From: Ancylobacter tetraedralis
Lineage (GTDB): Bacteria > Pseudomonadota > Alphaproteobacteria > Rhizobiales > Xanthobacteraceae
Reading direction: 5' to 3'
Assembly (NCBI RefSeq): GCF_014195655.1
Contig: NZ_JACICD010000001.1
Coordinates: 534,682-598,681, forward strand
DNA length: 64,000 nt
The notes under the pieces were generated by a model, which saw only the letters and a program-made list of their open reading frames with translations, had not been told where the DNA came from and did not search any database. The position numbers and the translations under genes were made by a program. Each line of letters starts with the position of its first letter. Position 1 is the first letter of the stretch. Positions 27,951 to 36,574 of this stretch are shown here, piece after piece.

Positions 27951-28036
27951 GACGCTGTCCTCGGCACTCGGCTGTCGGCGGTTGATCTAAAGCGCTGTCT
28001 TCCCGCGAACGCGAACCCGCGTCGGGTGAGCAGGCT

Positions 28037-29251
28037 TCAAGGGCCTGTCTTGACGGTGCCATCCTCGGCGAGGTGTTCGCGGCCGGCCTCCTTCTGGCTG
28101 TCGCCGCTGATCGCCACCTTCACGTTGGGACGCAGCCGGTACTGGCCCTCGGTCACCACCCTGTCGCCGGCATCCAGCCCCTTGGTCACGACCGCGACGC
28201 CGCTGGCGACCTGGCCGGTCTCGATCGGCTTCACGGCGGCGGCGCCGCTCTCGCCCACCACCCAGGCGAACAGCCCGTCCGGCCCGCGCTGCACGGCGGC
28301 GACCGGCACGGTGAGCGCGTCCTTCACCGTGTCGACCGAGACCAGCACATGCACGAAGCCGCCGGGCCACAGCCGCTCGTCGTCATTGGCGAACACCGCC
28401 TTGAGCCGCAGGGTCGCCGTGCCGGCATCGACGAGATTGTCGATGACGGTCAATTTGCCGGTGCCGAGCACGCCGCCATCGTCGCGGGTGGCGGTGACGG
28501 TCACGGCGCCTCGCGCCTGCGCATCCTTCACGGCGTCGAGATCCTTCTCCGGCAGGGAGAAGATCACCGATACCGGCCTGAGCGCGGTGAGCACCGCGAT
28601 GGGGGTCGTGTCGCTGGTATGGACGATATTACCGGGGTCGACCTGGCGCAGGCCCATCCGCCCGTCCACCGGGGCGGTGACATTGGTGTAGTCGAGATTG
28701 GCCTGCGCGGTCTCGATGGCGGCATCGTCGGCGGCGATCGAGGCTTTCAGCTGGTCGACGGTCGCCTGCTGCTGGTCCACCGACTGCCGGCTGGCATAAT
28801 CCTTCTGCACCAGCTGGGTGTAGCGCGAGAGATCGGCCTCGGCGCCGTGCAACTGGGCCTCGTCCTTGGCCTTGGCGGCGCGGGCCTGGTCGAGGCTGGC
28901 GCGGGCGAGGCGCGGGTCGAGCGTGGCCAGCACGTCGCCCGCCTTCACGTTCTGCCCCTCGATGAAGTTGACCGATTGCAGCGTGCCGTCGACCCGCGCG
29001 TGGATGTTGATGGTCTGCGAGGCCTGCACCGTGCCGAGGCCGTTGAGCACGACCGGAACATCCCGCCGCTCCACCGGCGCGACGCTGACGCGCACGGTCT
29101 GCGACCGGGGAGCGGCCGTAGCCGCGGGCTGCGCGGCATTGGCGCGGTTCTCGCGCCAGAGATAGGCGCCGCCGGCGCAGGCCAGAACGGCACCCATGAT
29201 CAATGGAACGGCAAGGCGCCCCCGCCGCGAGGCCCTCTGTGCAGTTTCCAT
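28037..29251 (-). CDS. RND periplasmic adaptor (membrane fusion protein), MdtA-like
   Basis: A 404-residue membrane-fusion protein. An N-terminal membrane anchor (VPLIMGAVLACAGGAYLW) is followed by VERRDVPVVLNGLGTVQA, a lipoyl half-motif (VDGTLQSVNFIEGQNVKAGDVLA), a coiled-coil hairpin (about 105-170) and the DGRMGLRQVDPGNIV beta-barrel entry. It would bridge the permease and an outer-membrane channel. The ATG at 29251 has GGAG eight bases upstream; a GTG two codons earlier lacks spacing. It lies 86 bp before the permease gene. Confidence 0.9.
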   Translation of the reverse strand: METAQRASRRGRLAVPLIMGAVLACAGGAYLWRENRANAAQPAATAAPRSQTVRVSVAPVERRDVPVVLNGLGTVQASQTINIHARVDGTLQSVNFIEGQNVKAGDVLATLDPRLARASLDQARAAKAKDEAQLHGAEADLSRYTQLVQKDYASRQSVDQQQATVDQLKASIAADDAAIETAQANLDYTNVTAPVDGRMGLRQVDPGNIVHTSDTTPIAVLTALRPVSVIFSLPEKDLDAVKDAQARGAVTVTATRDDGGVLGTGKLTVIDNLVDAGTATLRLKAVFANDDERLWPGGFVHVLVSVDTVKDALTVPVAAVQRGPDGLFAWVVGESGAAAVKPIETGQVASGVAVVTKGLDAGDRVVTEGQYRLRPNVKVAISGDSQKEAGREHLAEDGTVKTGP

Positions 29252-29340
29252 CGTCACACTCCGCTGGCGGTCCGGCTAACTCCCCTCATTGTGCGCCGCA
29301 ACCCGTCATCCGTCTCATTAAATCTTGTTTAGTCACAGTA

Positions 29341-29352
29341 CCTTACGTAAGG
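29341..29352. promoter_or_regulatory. palindrome in the RND operon promoter
   Basis: CCTTACGTAAGG is a perfect 12-bp palindrome 90 bp upstream of the adaptor start. On the minus strand TTACGT within it and CAAGAT 17 bp further form a plausible -35/-10 pair, so a dimeric repressor (TetR type would be usual) bound here would block transcription. No regulator gene is adjacent. Confidence 0.5.
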
Positions 29353-29370
29353 CCCGGGTCGTGCGGGCGG

Positions 29371-30129
29371 TCATCCCCAATCCCGTACCGGAAACTCGTG
29401 CGGGTGGACGGTGACGGCGCCGCCGCTCGCCAGGATGACGGCATAGGCCGGCGATTCGAAGCTGACCGCGTGCGGGCCGGTGAAGGTGAGTGCCGACTGA
29501 TGGTTGGTGCCCCGCAGCGTCGAGAAGGGAATGCCGCCCCAGCTGCCATTTGCCAGCCGGTGCACATGGCCGGCGAAGATGTGCCGCGCATTCTGGTGCC
29601 GCCGCAGCACCTCCATGAGCCGGCCGGCATCCGCGAGGCAGGTGTCGTCGAGCGCGGGCACGCCGATCGGGCAGGGCGGGTGGTGCAGGAACAGCAGCGC
29701 GTGGTCGGCATCGGCGAGGCTGGCATCGAGCCAGTCGAGGCGGGCGCCGCACAGCCGGCCCTCGATGCGTCCGGGCTCCAGCGTGTCGAGCAGAACGATC
29801 CGCATGCCGTCCATGTCGGCGAAAGAGTGGGCGAAGCCGTCCGCGCCGAGCGCCTCGGGAAATACCGCTGCGAAGGCCTCGCGCGCGTCGTGATTGCCGA
29901 GCATCAGCCGGAAGGGCGGGACAAGTGCCTCCAGGCGCTCGCCCAGCGCGGCATAGGCGGCCGGTTCGCCGTTATCGGTCAGGTCGCCCGAGAACACGAC
30001 GAGGTCGGCATCGGAATGATGGAGGTTGAGATCGACGATGCAGTCCTCGAGCCGGGCCAGCGGGTCGCTGCCGAATAATGGCTCGCCCGGCGTCACGAGG
30101 TGAAGGTCGCTGACCTGGATGATCTTCAT
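29371..30129 (-). CDS. calcineurin-like phosphodiesterase, GpdQ/CpdA type
   Basis: A 252-residue dimetal phosphoesterase with the complete motif series: SDLHL (Asp8, His10), FSGDLTDNG, LGNHD, FLHHPP and GHVH. This matches the class III phosphodiesterases that include glycerophosphodiesterase GpdQ and cAMP phosphodiesterase CpdA. It is cytoplasmic (no signal peptide). It overlaps the inositol-monophosphatase-like gene by ATGA and is the last gene of the ABC importer operon, so I infer that it hydrolyses an imported phosphodiester such as a glycerophosphodiester rather than cAMP. Confidence 0.85.
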   Translation of the reverse strand: MKIIQVSDLHLVTPGEPLFGSDPLARLEDCIVDLNLHHSDADLVVFSGDLTDNGEPAAYAALGERLEALVPPFRLMLGNHDAREAFAAVFPEALGADGFAHSFADMDGMRIVLLDTLEPGRIEGRLCGARLDWLDASLADADHALLFLHHPPCPIGVPALDDTCLADAGRLMEVLRRHQNARHIFAGHVHRLANGSWGGIPFSTLRGTNHQSALTFTGPHAVSFESPAYAVILASGGAVTVHPHEFPVRDWG

Positions 30130-30938
30130 GGCAGAGTCTCCATCCGCGCCGCTTCGATCAGGCCGAGCAGATCCTCGCACAGCTGCGGTGCACAGCCGAT
30201 GACAGTCCCGCCCGCCGCGAGATCCCCACTGGCGGCGACATCCTGGGTCCAGCCACCGGCCTCGCGGATGAGCAGCAGCCCGGCGAGACAGTCCCAGGCA
30301 TGCATGTGCGGCTCGTAATAGGCGGCGAGCCGCCCGCAGGACACATGCGCGAGGCTGAGCGCGCCCGAGCCGCTGCGCACGAACATGCCGCCGGCTTCCA
30401 GTAGCCGCCGGATGACGGCGGCGATCAACCGCGCGGGCACGCGGAAACTGGCGCCGACCGAAGTGAGGCCGTGCCGCAGGTCGGTGCGCGTATCGACGCG
30501 GATCGGGCGGCCGTTGAGCGTGGCCCCCGCGCCGTGCACGGCGGCGAACGTTTCCTGCGCGTTCGGGTCGAGGATGAAGCCGGCCACCGTGCGCCCGCGC
30601 TCCACCAGCGCCAGCGCGACGCACCAGTTGGCAATGCCATGGACAAAGCAGCTTGTGCCGTCGATGGGGTCCAGCACCCAGACGAAATCCGAGCGGGCGG
30701 GCACGGCACCCGATTCCTCGCCGAGAAAGCCGTCCTCGGGGAAGGCCTGCGCGAGGCGCCCGCGCACCAGCTGCTCCACCGCGCGGTCGGCGATGCTGAC
30801 CACGTCCTGTCCATTGGCCTTGGCCTCCACCACCAGCGTTTCGACGTCCGCGAAATAGGCCAGCGCGCGGGCGCCGGCCTCGGCGAGGATGGCGTGCGCG
30901 GCGTCGATCCGCGCGGTGAGGTGGGCGGGGGCGTTCAC
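30126..30938 (-). CDS. inositol-monophosphatase-family phosphatase
   Basis: A 270-residue member of the IMPase superfamily. It shows the metal ligands GEESG, DPIDGTSCFVHG (the WVLDPIDGT motif) and HAWDCLAG. Such enzymes remove phosphate from inositol phosphate, histidinol phosphate, PAP or sugar phosphates. The GTG start overlaps the LacI stop (GTGA) and its own stop overlaps the phosphodiesterase (ATGA), so expression is tightly coupled. In context it probably dephosphorylates the monoester left after phosphodiester cleavage. Substrate is not readable from sequence alone. Confidence 0.87.
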   Translation of the reverse strand: MNAPAHLTARIDAAHAILAEAGARALAYFADVETLVVEAKANGQDVVSIADRAVEQLVRGRLAQAFPEDGFLGEESGAVPARSDFVWVLDPIDGTSCFVHGIANWCVALALVERGRTVAGFILDPNAQETFAAVHGAGATLNGRPIRVDTRTDLRHGLTSVGASFRVPARLIAAVIRRLLEAGGMFVRSGSGALSLAHVSCGRLAAYYEPHMHAWDCLAGLLLIREAGGWTQDVAASGDLAAGGTVIGCAPQLCEDLLGLIEAARMETLP

Positions 30939-32029
30939 GGGTGGGCTCCAATGAGGCTGTCGTTGGCGGCGGGGGTGTCGACCGGCGCCGCCTCGACATG
31001 CGAGGCGGCGGCTGCGCGCGTGGTGATGCGGGCCATGAACATCGCGTCGAGCCGGGCGGTGGAAGGGGATGCACTGGGGTCGGCGAGGCGGCGGTCGAGA
31101 TGGGCGATGGCCTGCGCGGCGATCAGCACCGGATCCTGCCGGAACGTGCTGAGCCCATAGGCGCCCCAGCTGGCTTCGGGAATATCGTCGAAGCCGATGA
31201 CCGCGAGGTCGCGCGGGATGGCGAGGCCGAAGCGGCCGCGCGCGGCGTCCATCAGCCCGAAGGCGACGAGATCGTTGACGCAGAACACCGCTTCCGGGCG
31301 GTCCGCCCGGCCGAGCAGCGCGTCGGCCGCTTCCTGCCCGCCGGCATAGTCGGTGTCGGCACCGCGCACGATGGTCATATCGGCGCCGAGCTGCCGGGCC
31401 TCCTGCGCGAAGGCAAGCTCGCGCTCGGTGATGCTGGGGGTGCCCGATTGCGAGCCGGCAAAGGCCAGCCGGCGGAAACCCTGCGCGTGGAACAGCCGGG
31501 CGGCCAGCCGCGCGGCCCCCGCATTGTCGATCTTCACATGGTCGCAGCCCGGCTCGGAGCGGCCGATCGACACCAGCGCATGGCCGTTCTGGCGCGCCGT
31601 CTCCACCAGCGCGGCGGGCGGCGAGCCGGAAAGGATGATGGTCGCCTCCGCGCGATAGCCGAACAGCGCCGCCTGCGCGGCCTGCAGTTCCGCCTCGGAA
31701 TGGCCGGTATTGATGACGACGGGAACATTGCCGCGCCGGATCAGCGCCCCCGTCAGCGCCGCTACCAGATGCGCGCGGAAGCCGACCTCGGGCTTTGTCA
31801 CGACGAGCCCGACCAGCCGGCTGCGATTGGCCAGCAAGCCGCGCGCGAGGTCGTTGACCTGGTAGCCCAGCTCGGCGGCGGCCTGCATCACCTTCTGCCG
31901 CGTTTCCGCGGCGATGCTGGCGCCGGGCGTGAAGGCGCGCGAGACCGCCGAGCGCGAGACGCCGGCCAGTTCGGCCACCTGCTGGGCGCTGACGAAACGC
32001 CGGGCAACCACCTCGTCCGAGAACGGCAT
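30935..32029 (-). CDS. LacI-family transcriptional regulator
   Basis: A 364-residue repressor. The N-terminal LacI HTH is VSAQQVAELAGVSRSAVSRAF (core AGVSRSAVSRAF, residues about 14-33), followed by the hinge helix QVNDLARGLLANRS and a periplasmic-binding-like effector domain (LVGLVVTKPEVGF to the IGFDDIPEASWG segment). It lies inside the ABC importer operon and most likely binds the palindrome TTGCACAGCTGTGCAA just upstream of the first gene. The effector is presumably the imported compound or a product of the phosphodiesterase and phosphatase. Confidence 0.9.
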   Translation of the reverse strand: MPFSDEVVARRFVSAQQVAELAGVSRSAVSRAFTPGASIAAETRQKVMQAAAELGYQVNDLARGLLANRSRLVGLVVTKPEVGFRAHLVAALTGALIRRGNVPVVINTGHSEAELQAAQAALFGYRAEATIILSGSPPAALVETARQNGHALVSIGRSEPGCDHVKIDNAGAARLAARLFHAQGFRRLAFAGSQSGTPSITERELAFAQEARQLGADMTIVRGADTDYAGGQEAADALLGRADRPEAVFCVNDLVAFGLMDAARGRFGLAIPRDLAVIGFDDIPEASWGAYGLSTFRQDPVLIAAQAIAHLDRRLADPSASPSTARLDAMFMARITTRAAAASHVEAAPVDTPAANDSLIGAHP

Positions 32030-32061
32030 GGCTGAAACCGGGAGGGGGGAACGCGGGCTTT

Positions 32062-32907
32062 TCACTGGCCGACCTTCGAGAGCACATCGGATTTGAGGAA
32101 GCGCTCCACCACCAGCATGAAGCCGATGGACGGAACCAGCAGCAGCAGCGCGCTGATCGAGGCGATCTGGTAATTGCCGCCGGCCCCGGCCGAATAGAGC
32201 AGCAAAGGCAGCATGTTCACATCCGGCGCGCCGACGAAGTAGCTGCCGGTGAACTCGTCCAGCGATTCCAGGAACACGAAGATCGCGCTGGCCAGCAGGC
32301 CGGGAGCGGCGAGCGGCAGCGTCACGTCGCGAAAGGCCCGCAGCGCCCCGGCGCCGATCGAGCGCGCCGCCTGTTCCAGCTCGCGATCGATGGCGGCGAA
32401 GGCGGCGGTGGCGATCCACACGGCATAGACGAGGCCATGGGTGACATGCACCAGAACCACGCCCGGCACCGTGCCGTTGAGGCCGATCTGGTAGAACAGT
32501 CGCGCCACGTTCACATAGACCGGCAGGTTGGGAAAGGCCTGCGGGATGAGGAAGGCGATGAGGATCACCGCCCGGCACGGCAGCTGGAGCCGCGCCAGCG
32601 CATAGCCGGCCGGTATCGCGAGGGTGAGCGAAACCAGCACGGTGAGGCTCGCCACCAGCAGGCTGTTGCCGAGCGATTCCATTGCGTTGCCGCGCGGCGC
32701 GAAGACCCGGGCCCAGTAGCTGAAGCCGTAGTCGATGGGTAGCGCATGGGGGAAGTACCAGCGCTCGGCCACGGTCCACAGCAGGAGATTGGTCAGCGGG
32801 CCGAAGATGACGAAGGCGAGCAGGCCCAGGATGAGCGCGCGCGGGATCCACCACAGGTCGAGCGTCAGGCCGGAGCGCCGGAAGACGGACGAGGCGGGCC
32901 GGGTCAT
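32062..32907 (-). CDS. ABC transporter permease (binding-protein-dependent, PotC/CysW-like)
   Basis: A 281-residue permease with about six helices and the EAA-type loop (EQAARSIGAGALRAFRDVTLPLAAPG; key residues G, A and the TLPLAAPG end) that contacts the ATPase. Type and neighbours match importers of spermidine/iron/sugar-phosphate type with two separate permeases. It overlaps the other permease gene by ATGA. Confidence 0.88.
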   Translation of the reverse strand: MTRPASSVFRRSGLTLDLWWIPRALILGLLAFVIFGPLTNLLLWTVAERWYFPHALPIDYGFSYWARVFAPRGNAMESLGNSLLVASLTVLVSLTLAIPAGYALARLQLPCRAVILIAFLIPQAFPNLPVYVNVARLFYQIGLNGTVPGVVLVHVTHGLVYAVWIATAAFAAIDRELEQAARSIGAGALRAFRDVTLPLAAPGLLASAIFVFLESLDEFTGSYFVGAPDVNMLPLLLYSAGAGGNYQIASISALLLLVPSIGFMLVVERFLKSDVLSKVGQ

Positions 32908-33725
32908 GTCCGCTCCCGCACGCTGTGGCGCAGATAGACGATCGCCGCGCAGGCGCTGATGGCGAGCGAGACGAGGCCAAGCGCATTGGCCACGCCATAA
33001 TCGCCATAGGCATTGATGCGGAAGGCGATGTCGGCGGTGATCATGGTCGGTGACTGGGCATTGATCATCAGCGGAACCGACAGCACCGACATCATGGTGA
33101 CGAAGGACAGCACCAGCGACACCATCAGCGTGGTGGCAACCTGCGGCACCAGGATCTCGACCAGGATGCGCGCCCGCGAGGCGCCCAGATTGCGCGCGGC
33201 CTCGATGGTGCCGCGGTCCACCGAGGCCATGGCGCCGGCCACCAGCAGGGCGACGAAGGGCGTCTGCTTCCACACGAAGGCGATGACGATGCCGCGCCAG
33301 TCGAGAAAGCTGGCGGCGTCGAGCGGGGTGATGAGGCCGGCGGCGATCAGCACGTTGTTCATCAGGCCGTTCTTGGCGAGAAAGGTGCGCAGCACCTGCC
33401 CGACCACGATGAAGGGAATGAACATCGGCCAGCGGTAGAGCCAGCGCAGGATCGCCACCGCGCGCGGGTTCTCGCCCAGCGTGAGGTAGCCGCCGATGGC
33501 GATGGCGAAAGTCCCGATCAGCGCCGTCGACAGGCTGACGATCAGCACGGTGAAGACGATGTCGGGCGTGTAGAGCGCGAAGGTCTTGACGAAATTGCCG
33601 AGGCCGACGCCGTCTCCCACCACGAAGGCGCCCGCCACCGAGGCGCCGAGCGGCACCACGAACAGCAGCAGCACGACGACGAGGGCCGGCAGCACGAGGA
33701 GGAGGCCGAGGAGGGGCGGGGGCAT
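32904..33725 (-). CDS. ABC transporter permease (binding-protein-dependent, PotB-like)
   Basis: A 273-residue permease with six hydrophobic segments and the EAA loop EAARNLGASRARILVEILVPQ (core AARNLGASRARI). I chose ATG 33725 (MPPPLLGLLL), which begins directly with the first helix; the longer open frame upstream runs through an intergenic repeat. Downstream it overlaps the second permease by ATGA, and the binding-protein gene lies about 210 bp upstream across that repeat. Confidence 0.86.
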   Translation of the reverse strand: MPPPLLGLLLVLPALVVVLLLFVVPLGASVAGAFVVGDGVGLGNFVKTFALYTPDIVFTVLIVSLSTALIGTFAIAIGGYLTLGENPRAVAILRWLYRWPMFIPFIVVGQVLRTFLAKNGLMNNVLIAAGLITPLDAASFLDWRGIVIAFVWKQTPFVALLVAGAMASVDRGTIEAARNLGASRARILVEILVPQVATTLMVSLVLSFVTMMSVLSVPLMINAQSPTMITADIAFRINAYGDYGVANALGLVSLAISACAAIVYLRHSVRERT

Positions 33726-33811
33726 CGGGGTTTCTGGAGAGGCGTGGGGTGGAGAGGGGGCTGTGTGACTCGAGGCTCGGTTGGGCCGGAGAGGGCCCAA
33801 CGTCCGCCTTA

Positions 33812-33924
33812 ACTTTCCTCTCCCCGGTGGGGAGAGGTGGCCCGCGGAGCGGGTCGGCGAAGCGCGACGCGATTGCGGAGCCTCAAAGCCCCCCTCTCCC
33901 CGTCGGGGAGAGGGGCCGACCCGC
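33812..33924. repeat. GC-rich palindromic intergenic repeat, copy B
   Basis: The same element as at 1849-1970: CTCTCCCCGG-GGGGAGAGG, then CGCGGAGCGGGTCGGCGA, then GCGGAGC..CAAAGCCCC, closing with CTCTCCCCG..GGGGAGAGGGG. It separates the binding-protein gene from the permeases and its hairpins may lower downstream expression. Confidence 0.78.
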
Positions 33925-33936
33925 TGGAGTGATCGC

Positions 33937-35088
33937 TCAGTTCGTCGCCTGGCGTTCATAGGCCTCCAGGATCGCGCTGTTATAGGGCGCGATCGGGAAG
34001 GGCTTGCCGTATGCGGCGAGGTCTTCCGGCGTGACGCTGGTGAACAGCTTCTTCCACACCGCGTCGGGAAGTTCGGCCTGCACATATTTGGCGTCGATGC
34101 CGGGATACCAGTTGAAGCGCTCGACGATGCCCTGCGCCTGAACCTTCGGGCTTGTGGCGAGCTCGACGAACTTCTCGGCCAGATCCTTGTTGGCGCTCTT
34201 GGCCGGGATCACATAGTGCATCGGCTGGCCGGGCATGCCGGGGGCCGGCAGCACCAGCTTGAAGTCCGGCGGCAGGCGCCCGTCGGCCTGCCAGGAATAG
34301 AACATGTCGACCCAGACCGGGCCCATGGCGATCTCGCCGCGCGAGAGCAGGTCGAGCGTCCCGGCATTGCCCGGCGTGAGGGTGGCGTTCTTGGTGAAGT
34401 CGCGCAGGCTCGCGAAGGCGGCGTCCCACTTCTTCGTCTCGGCTTCCTCGAACGGGCCGTTCATCAGCTTGGCCGCGTCGCCATCGCCGAAGGCATAGAT
34501 CCAGCCCATGACGAAGCTGACGCCCGAGGCGCCGCCCTTGATGCCGTTATAGCCGAACTGCTTGGGGTGAGCTTTCGCCCATTGCGCGATCTCGGCGTAG
34601 CTCCGGGGCGGGTTCGGCACCAGCGCCGGGTTGTAGGCGATGGCGGTCTGGCTGTTGAACATCGGCATGACATAGCCGGTCACCTTGGTGCCCAACGCCA
34701 TGTCGGCATTGGCGCGGGAGACCAGCTTGCCGCTGGAAATCCGGTCCCGGTAGGATTCGAGATAATTGCCCTTGATCATCGGGCCGACGAACTTCTCGTG
34801 CACCACCGCGACGTCGGTGTCCCAGGTCGCGCTGCCCGCCTTGTCCTGCGCGTCGAAGCGCTCGACGATCTTCTGCGAACCGGCGTCGCCCGGCCCGGTG
34901 CCGACCACGCGCACCGTGTTGCCGGGATACTGCTTCTCGAACAGCGGGGCGAGGTACTGGTTGACGTAGTCGACCATGTTCTGGTCGCCGGCGGTGATGA
35001 CGGTGAGTTCGGCGGCGCCGGCGGGTGCGGCGGCAAAGCCGAGAAGGAGCGTCGCGGAGGCGAGCGCGGGCGCGAGGAGGCTCTTCAT
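33937..35088 (-). CDS. ABC transporter periplasmic substrate-binding protein
   Basis: A 383-residue exported binding protein: signal peptide of about 25 residues (MKSLLAPALASATLLLG..PAGA cleaving before AELTV) and a family-1/AfuA-like fold beginning ELTVITAGDQNMVDYV. The segment GTGPGDAGSQKIVERFDA resembles phosphate-handling loops of binding proteins for phosphorylated or polyanionic ligands, but I cannot fix the ligand. It is the second gene of the importer operon and, with the phosphatase and phosphodiesterase downstream, suggests a phosphorylated organic solute. Confidence 0.85.
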   Translation of the reverse strand: MKSLLAPALASATLLLGFAAAPAGAAELTVITAGDQNMVDYVNQYLAPLFEKQYPGNTVRVVGTGPGDAGSQKIVERFDAQDKAGSATWDTDVAVVHEKFVGPMIKGNYLESYRDRISSGKLVSRANADMALGTKVTGYVMPMFNSQTAIAYNPALVPNPPRSYAEIAQWAKAHPKQFGYNGIKGGASGVSFVMGWIYAFGDGDAAKLMNGPFEEAETKKWDAAFASLRDFTKNATLTPGNAGTLDLLSRGEIAMGPVWVDMFYSWQADGRLPPDFKLVLPAPGMPGQPMHYVIPAKSANKDLAEKFVELATSPKVQAQGIVERFNWYPGIDAKYVQAELPDAVWKKLFTSVTPEDLAAYGKPFPIAPYNSAILEAYERQATN

Positions 35089-35110
35089 GGGGCAAGGTCT
35101 CCGGTGAGGA

Positions 35111-36280
35111 TCAGGAAATGGCGGCTTCGCGAACGCGGTCCGGCCGGGTGGCGCGGGTCGCGGTCGGGTGCGTGTCGTCGGCCGGCGCGGCGGCGCCGGA
35201 CGGCGAGGGGGTGTTGAAGAGAAACAGCTTTTCCGCGGGGATCGTCAGCCGCACGGCGGTGCGCGGCGCCAGCGAATGTTCCGCATCGGCGAAGACCGGG
35301 GTCTGGCCGATGCGCACCGAGTGGCGCCAGGCCCCGCCGAGATAGCTGACCGCCTCGACATGGCCGGACAGCGCCAGCCCCTCGGTGGCGGGTGGTGCAT
35401 CGTGCGCCTGCAGTTGCACCGCCTCGGCGCGGAAGCGCGCCTCCAGCGCACCGCTGGCGAGCGCCCGCCCGTCCAGCGGCACTTCCGCCGCCCCATAGTG
35501 CGGGCCGGCCGCGATGTGGATGTGCTCCCCCCTCACCGTGCCGTTCAGCGCCAGCATGTTCTCGGCGCCCATGAAGGCGGCGACGAAGGCCGAGGCTGGC
35601 CGGTTGTAGATCTCTTCCGGCGTGCCGGCCTGCGCGATGCGGCCGGCCTCCATGACCACGACGCGGTCGGCCATGGCCATCGCCTCCTCGCGATCATGGG
35701 TGACATGCACGGCGGTGATGCCGAGCCGCTGCTGAAGCGCGCGGATCTCGTGGCGCACCTTCAGGCGGATGCGGGCGTCGAGATTGGACAGCGGCTCGTC
35801 GAGCAGCAGGATCTGCGGGTCTACCGCCAGCGCCCGGCCGAGCGCCACGCGCTGGCGCTGGCCGCCGGAGAGCGCGCCGGGCTTGCGCCCCCCGAGGCCG
35901 CTCAAGCCTAGCAGCGCCTCGATCTCGCCGACGCGCCGTTCGATCGCCGCGCGCGGCAGGCCCTTGAGCTTGAGCCCGTAGCCGATGTTCTTCGCCACGC
36001 TCATATGCGGCCACAGCGCATAGGACTGGAACACCAGCGCCATGCCGCGCCGGTCCGGCGGCAGCCGGGTCACGTCCCGCCCGGCCACTGCGATGGCGCC
36101 GGCGGATGGCGTGACGAAGCCGGCAATCGCCCGCAGCAGCGTGGTCTTGCCGCAGCCGGAGGCGCCGAGCAGCGCCACGAATTCACCCCGGGCGATGGAA
36201 AGGCGCAGGCGCTCCAGCACCCGCGTCGCGCCATAGCCAACCGACAGATCGGTGATGCGGAGGAAGGCGTCGTCGTTCAT
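35111..36280 (-). CDS. ABC transporter ATP-binding protein (PotA/FbpC/UgpC-like)
   Basis: A 389-residue ATPase with Walker A GASGCGKTT, Q-loop FQSYALWPHMS, signature LSGGQRQR, Walker B ILLLDEPLSNLD and a C-terminal TOBE region (about 250-370). It energises the importer formed with the two permeases and the binding protein. The start MNDDAFLR has AAGGAAC upstream; it is the first gene of the minus-strand operon, and the LacI palindrome sits ten bases before the start codon. Confidence 0.9.
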   Translation of the reverse strand: MNDDAFLRITDLSVGYGATRVLERLRLSIARGEFVALLGASGCGKTTLLRAIAGFVTPSAGAIAVAGRDVTRLPPDRRGMALVFQSYALWPHMSVAKNIGYGLKLKGLPRAAIERRVGEIEALLGLSGLGGRKPGALSGGQRQRVALGRALAVDPQILLLDEPLSNLDARIRLKVRHEIRALQQRLGITAVHVTHDREEAMAMADRVVVMEAGRIAQAGTPEEIYNRPASAFVAAFMGAENMLALNGTVRGEHIHIAAGPHYGAAEVPLDGRALASGALEARFRAEAVQLQAHDAPPATEGLALSGHVEAVSYLGGAWRHSVRIGQTPVFADAEHSLAPRTAVRLTIPAEKLFLFNTPSPSGAAAPADDTHPTATRATRPDRVREAAIS

Positions 36281-36574
36281 GCGGGTTCCTTGCACAGCTG
36301 TGCAACGGGGTGTGCATCTGGATGGGCGGTCGCGGTCTCAGCTAGCGCGGGTTCATTGCAGCTGGATGACGCCCGCGCCGCGTCAAGCTGGGGGCATGGG
36401 TGCTCTCGCCCCCGCGCGGCCCTGCCGGGTCGTGCCGGATCGATTACCGGAGGCTGACGGCCGGCAAATCCGCGAGGCCGTGCCGAGGCTTCGCGATGTC
36501 ACGCGACCGTCATGCGGCTCCCTTAGCTGTTCGCGCACATTCATTGCGCGGAACATTCATGTCCCGGAACGTCC
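36281..36574. promoter_or_regulatory. divergent control region of two ABC importers
   Basis: About 290 bp between divergent operons. It holds the palindrome TTGCACAGCTGTGCAA (36290-36305) with a further TGTGCA half-site at 36310-36315, and near the plus-strand gene a 16-bp near-duplication (36550-36565 and 36566-36581). No convincing sigma-70 boxes are visible. Confidence 0.5.
36290..36305. promoter_or_regulatory. LacI-type operator candidate
   Basis: TTGCACAGCTGTGCAA is a perfect 16-bp palindrome ten bases upstream of the first gene of the importer operon that encodes a LacI repressor. Its position between promoter and ribosome site suits repression. Confidence 0.68.
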
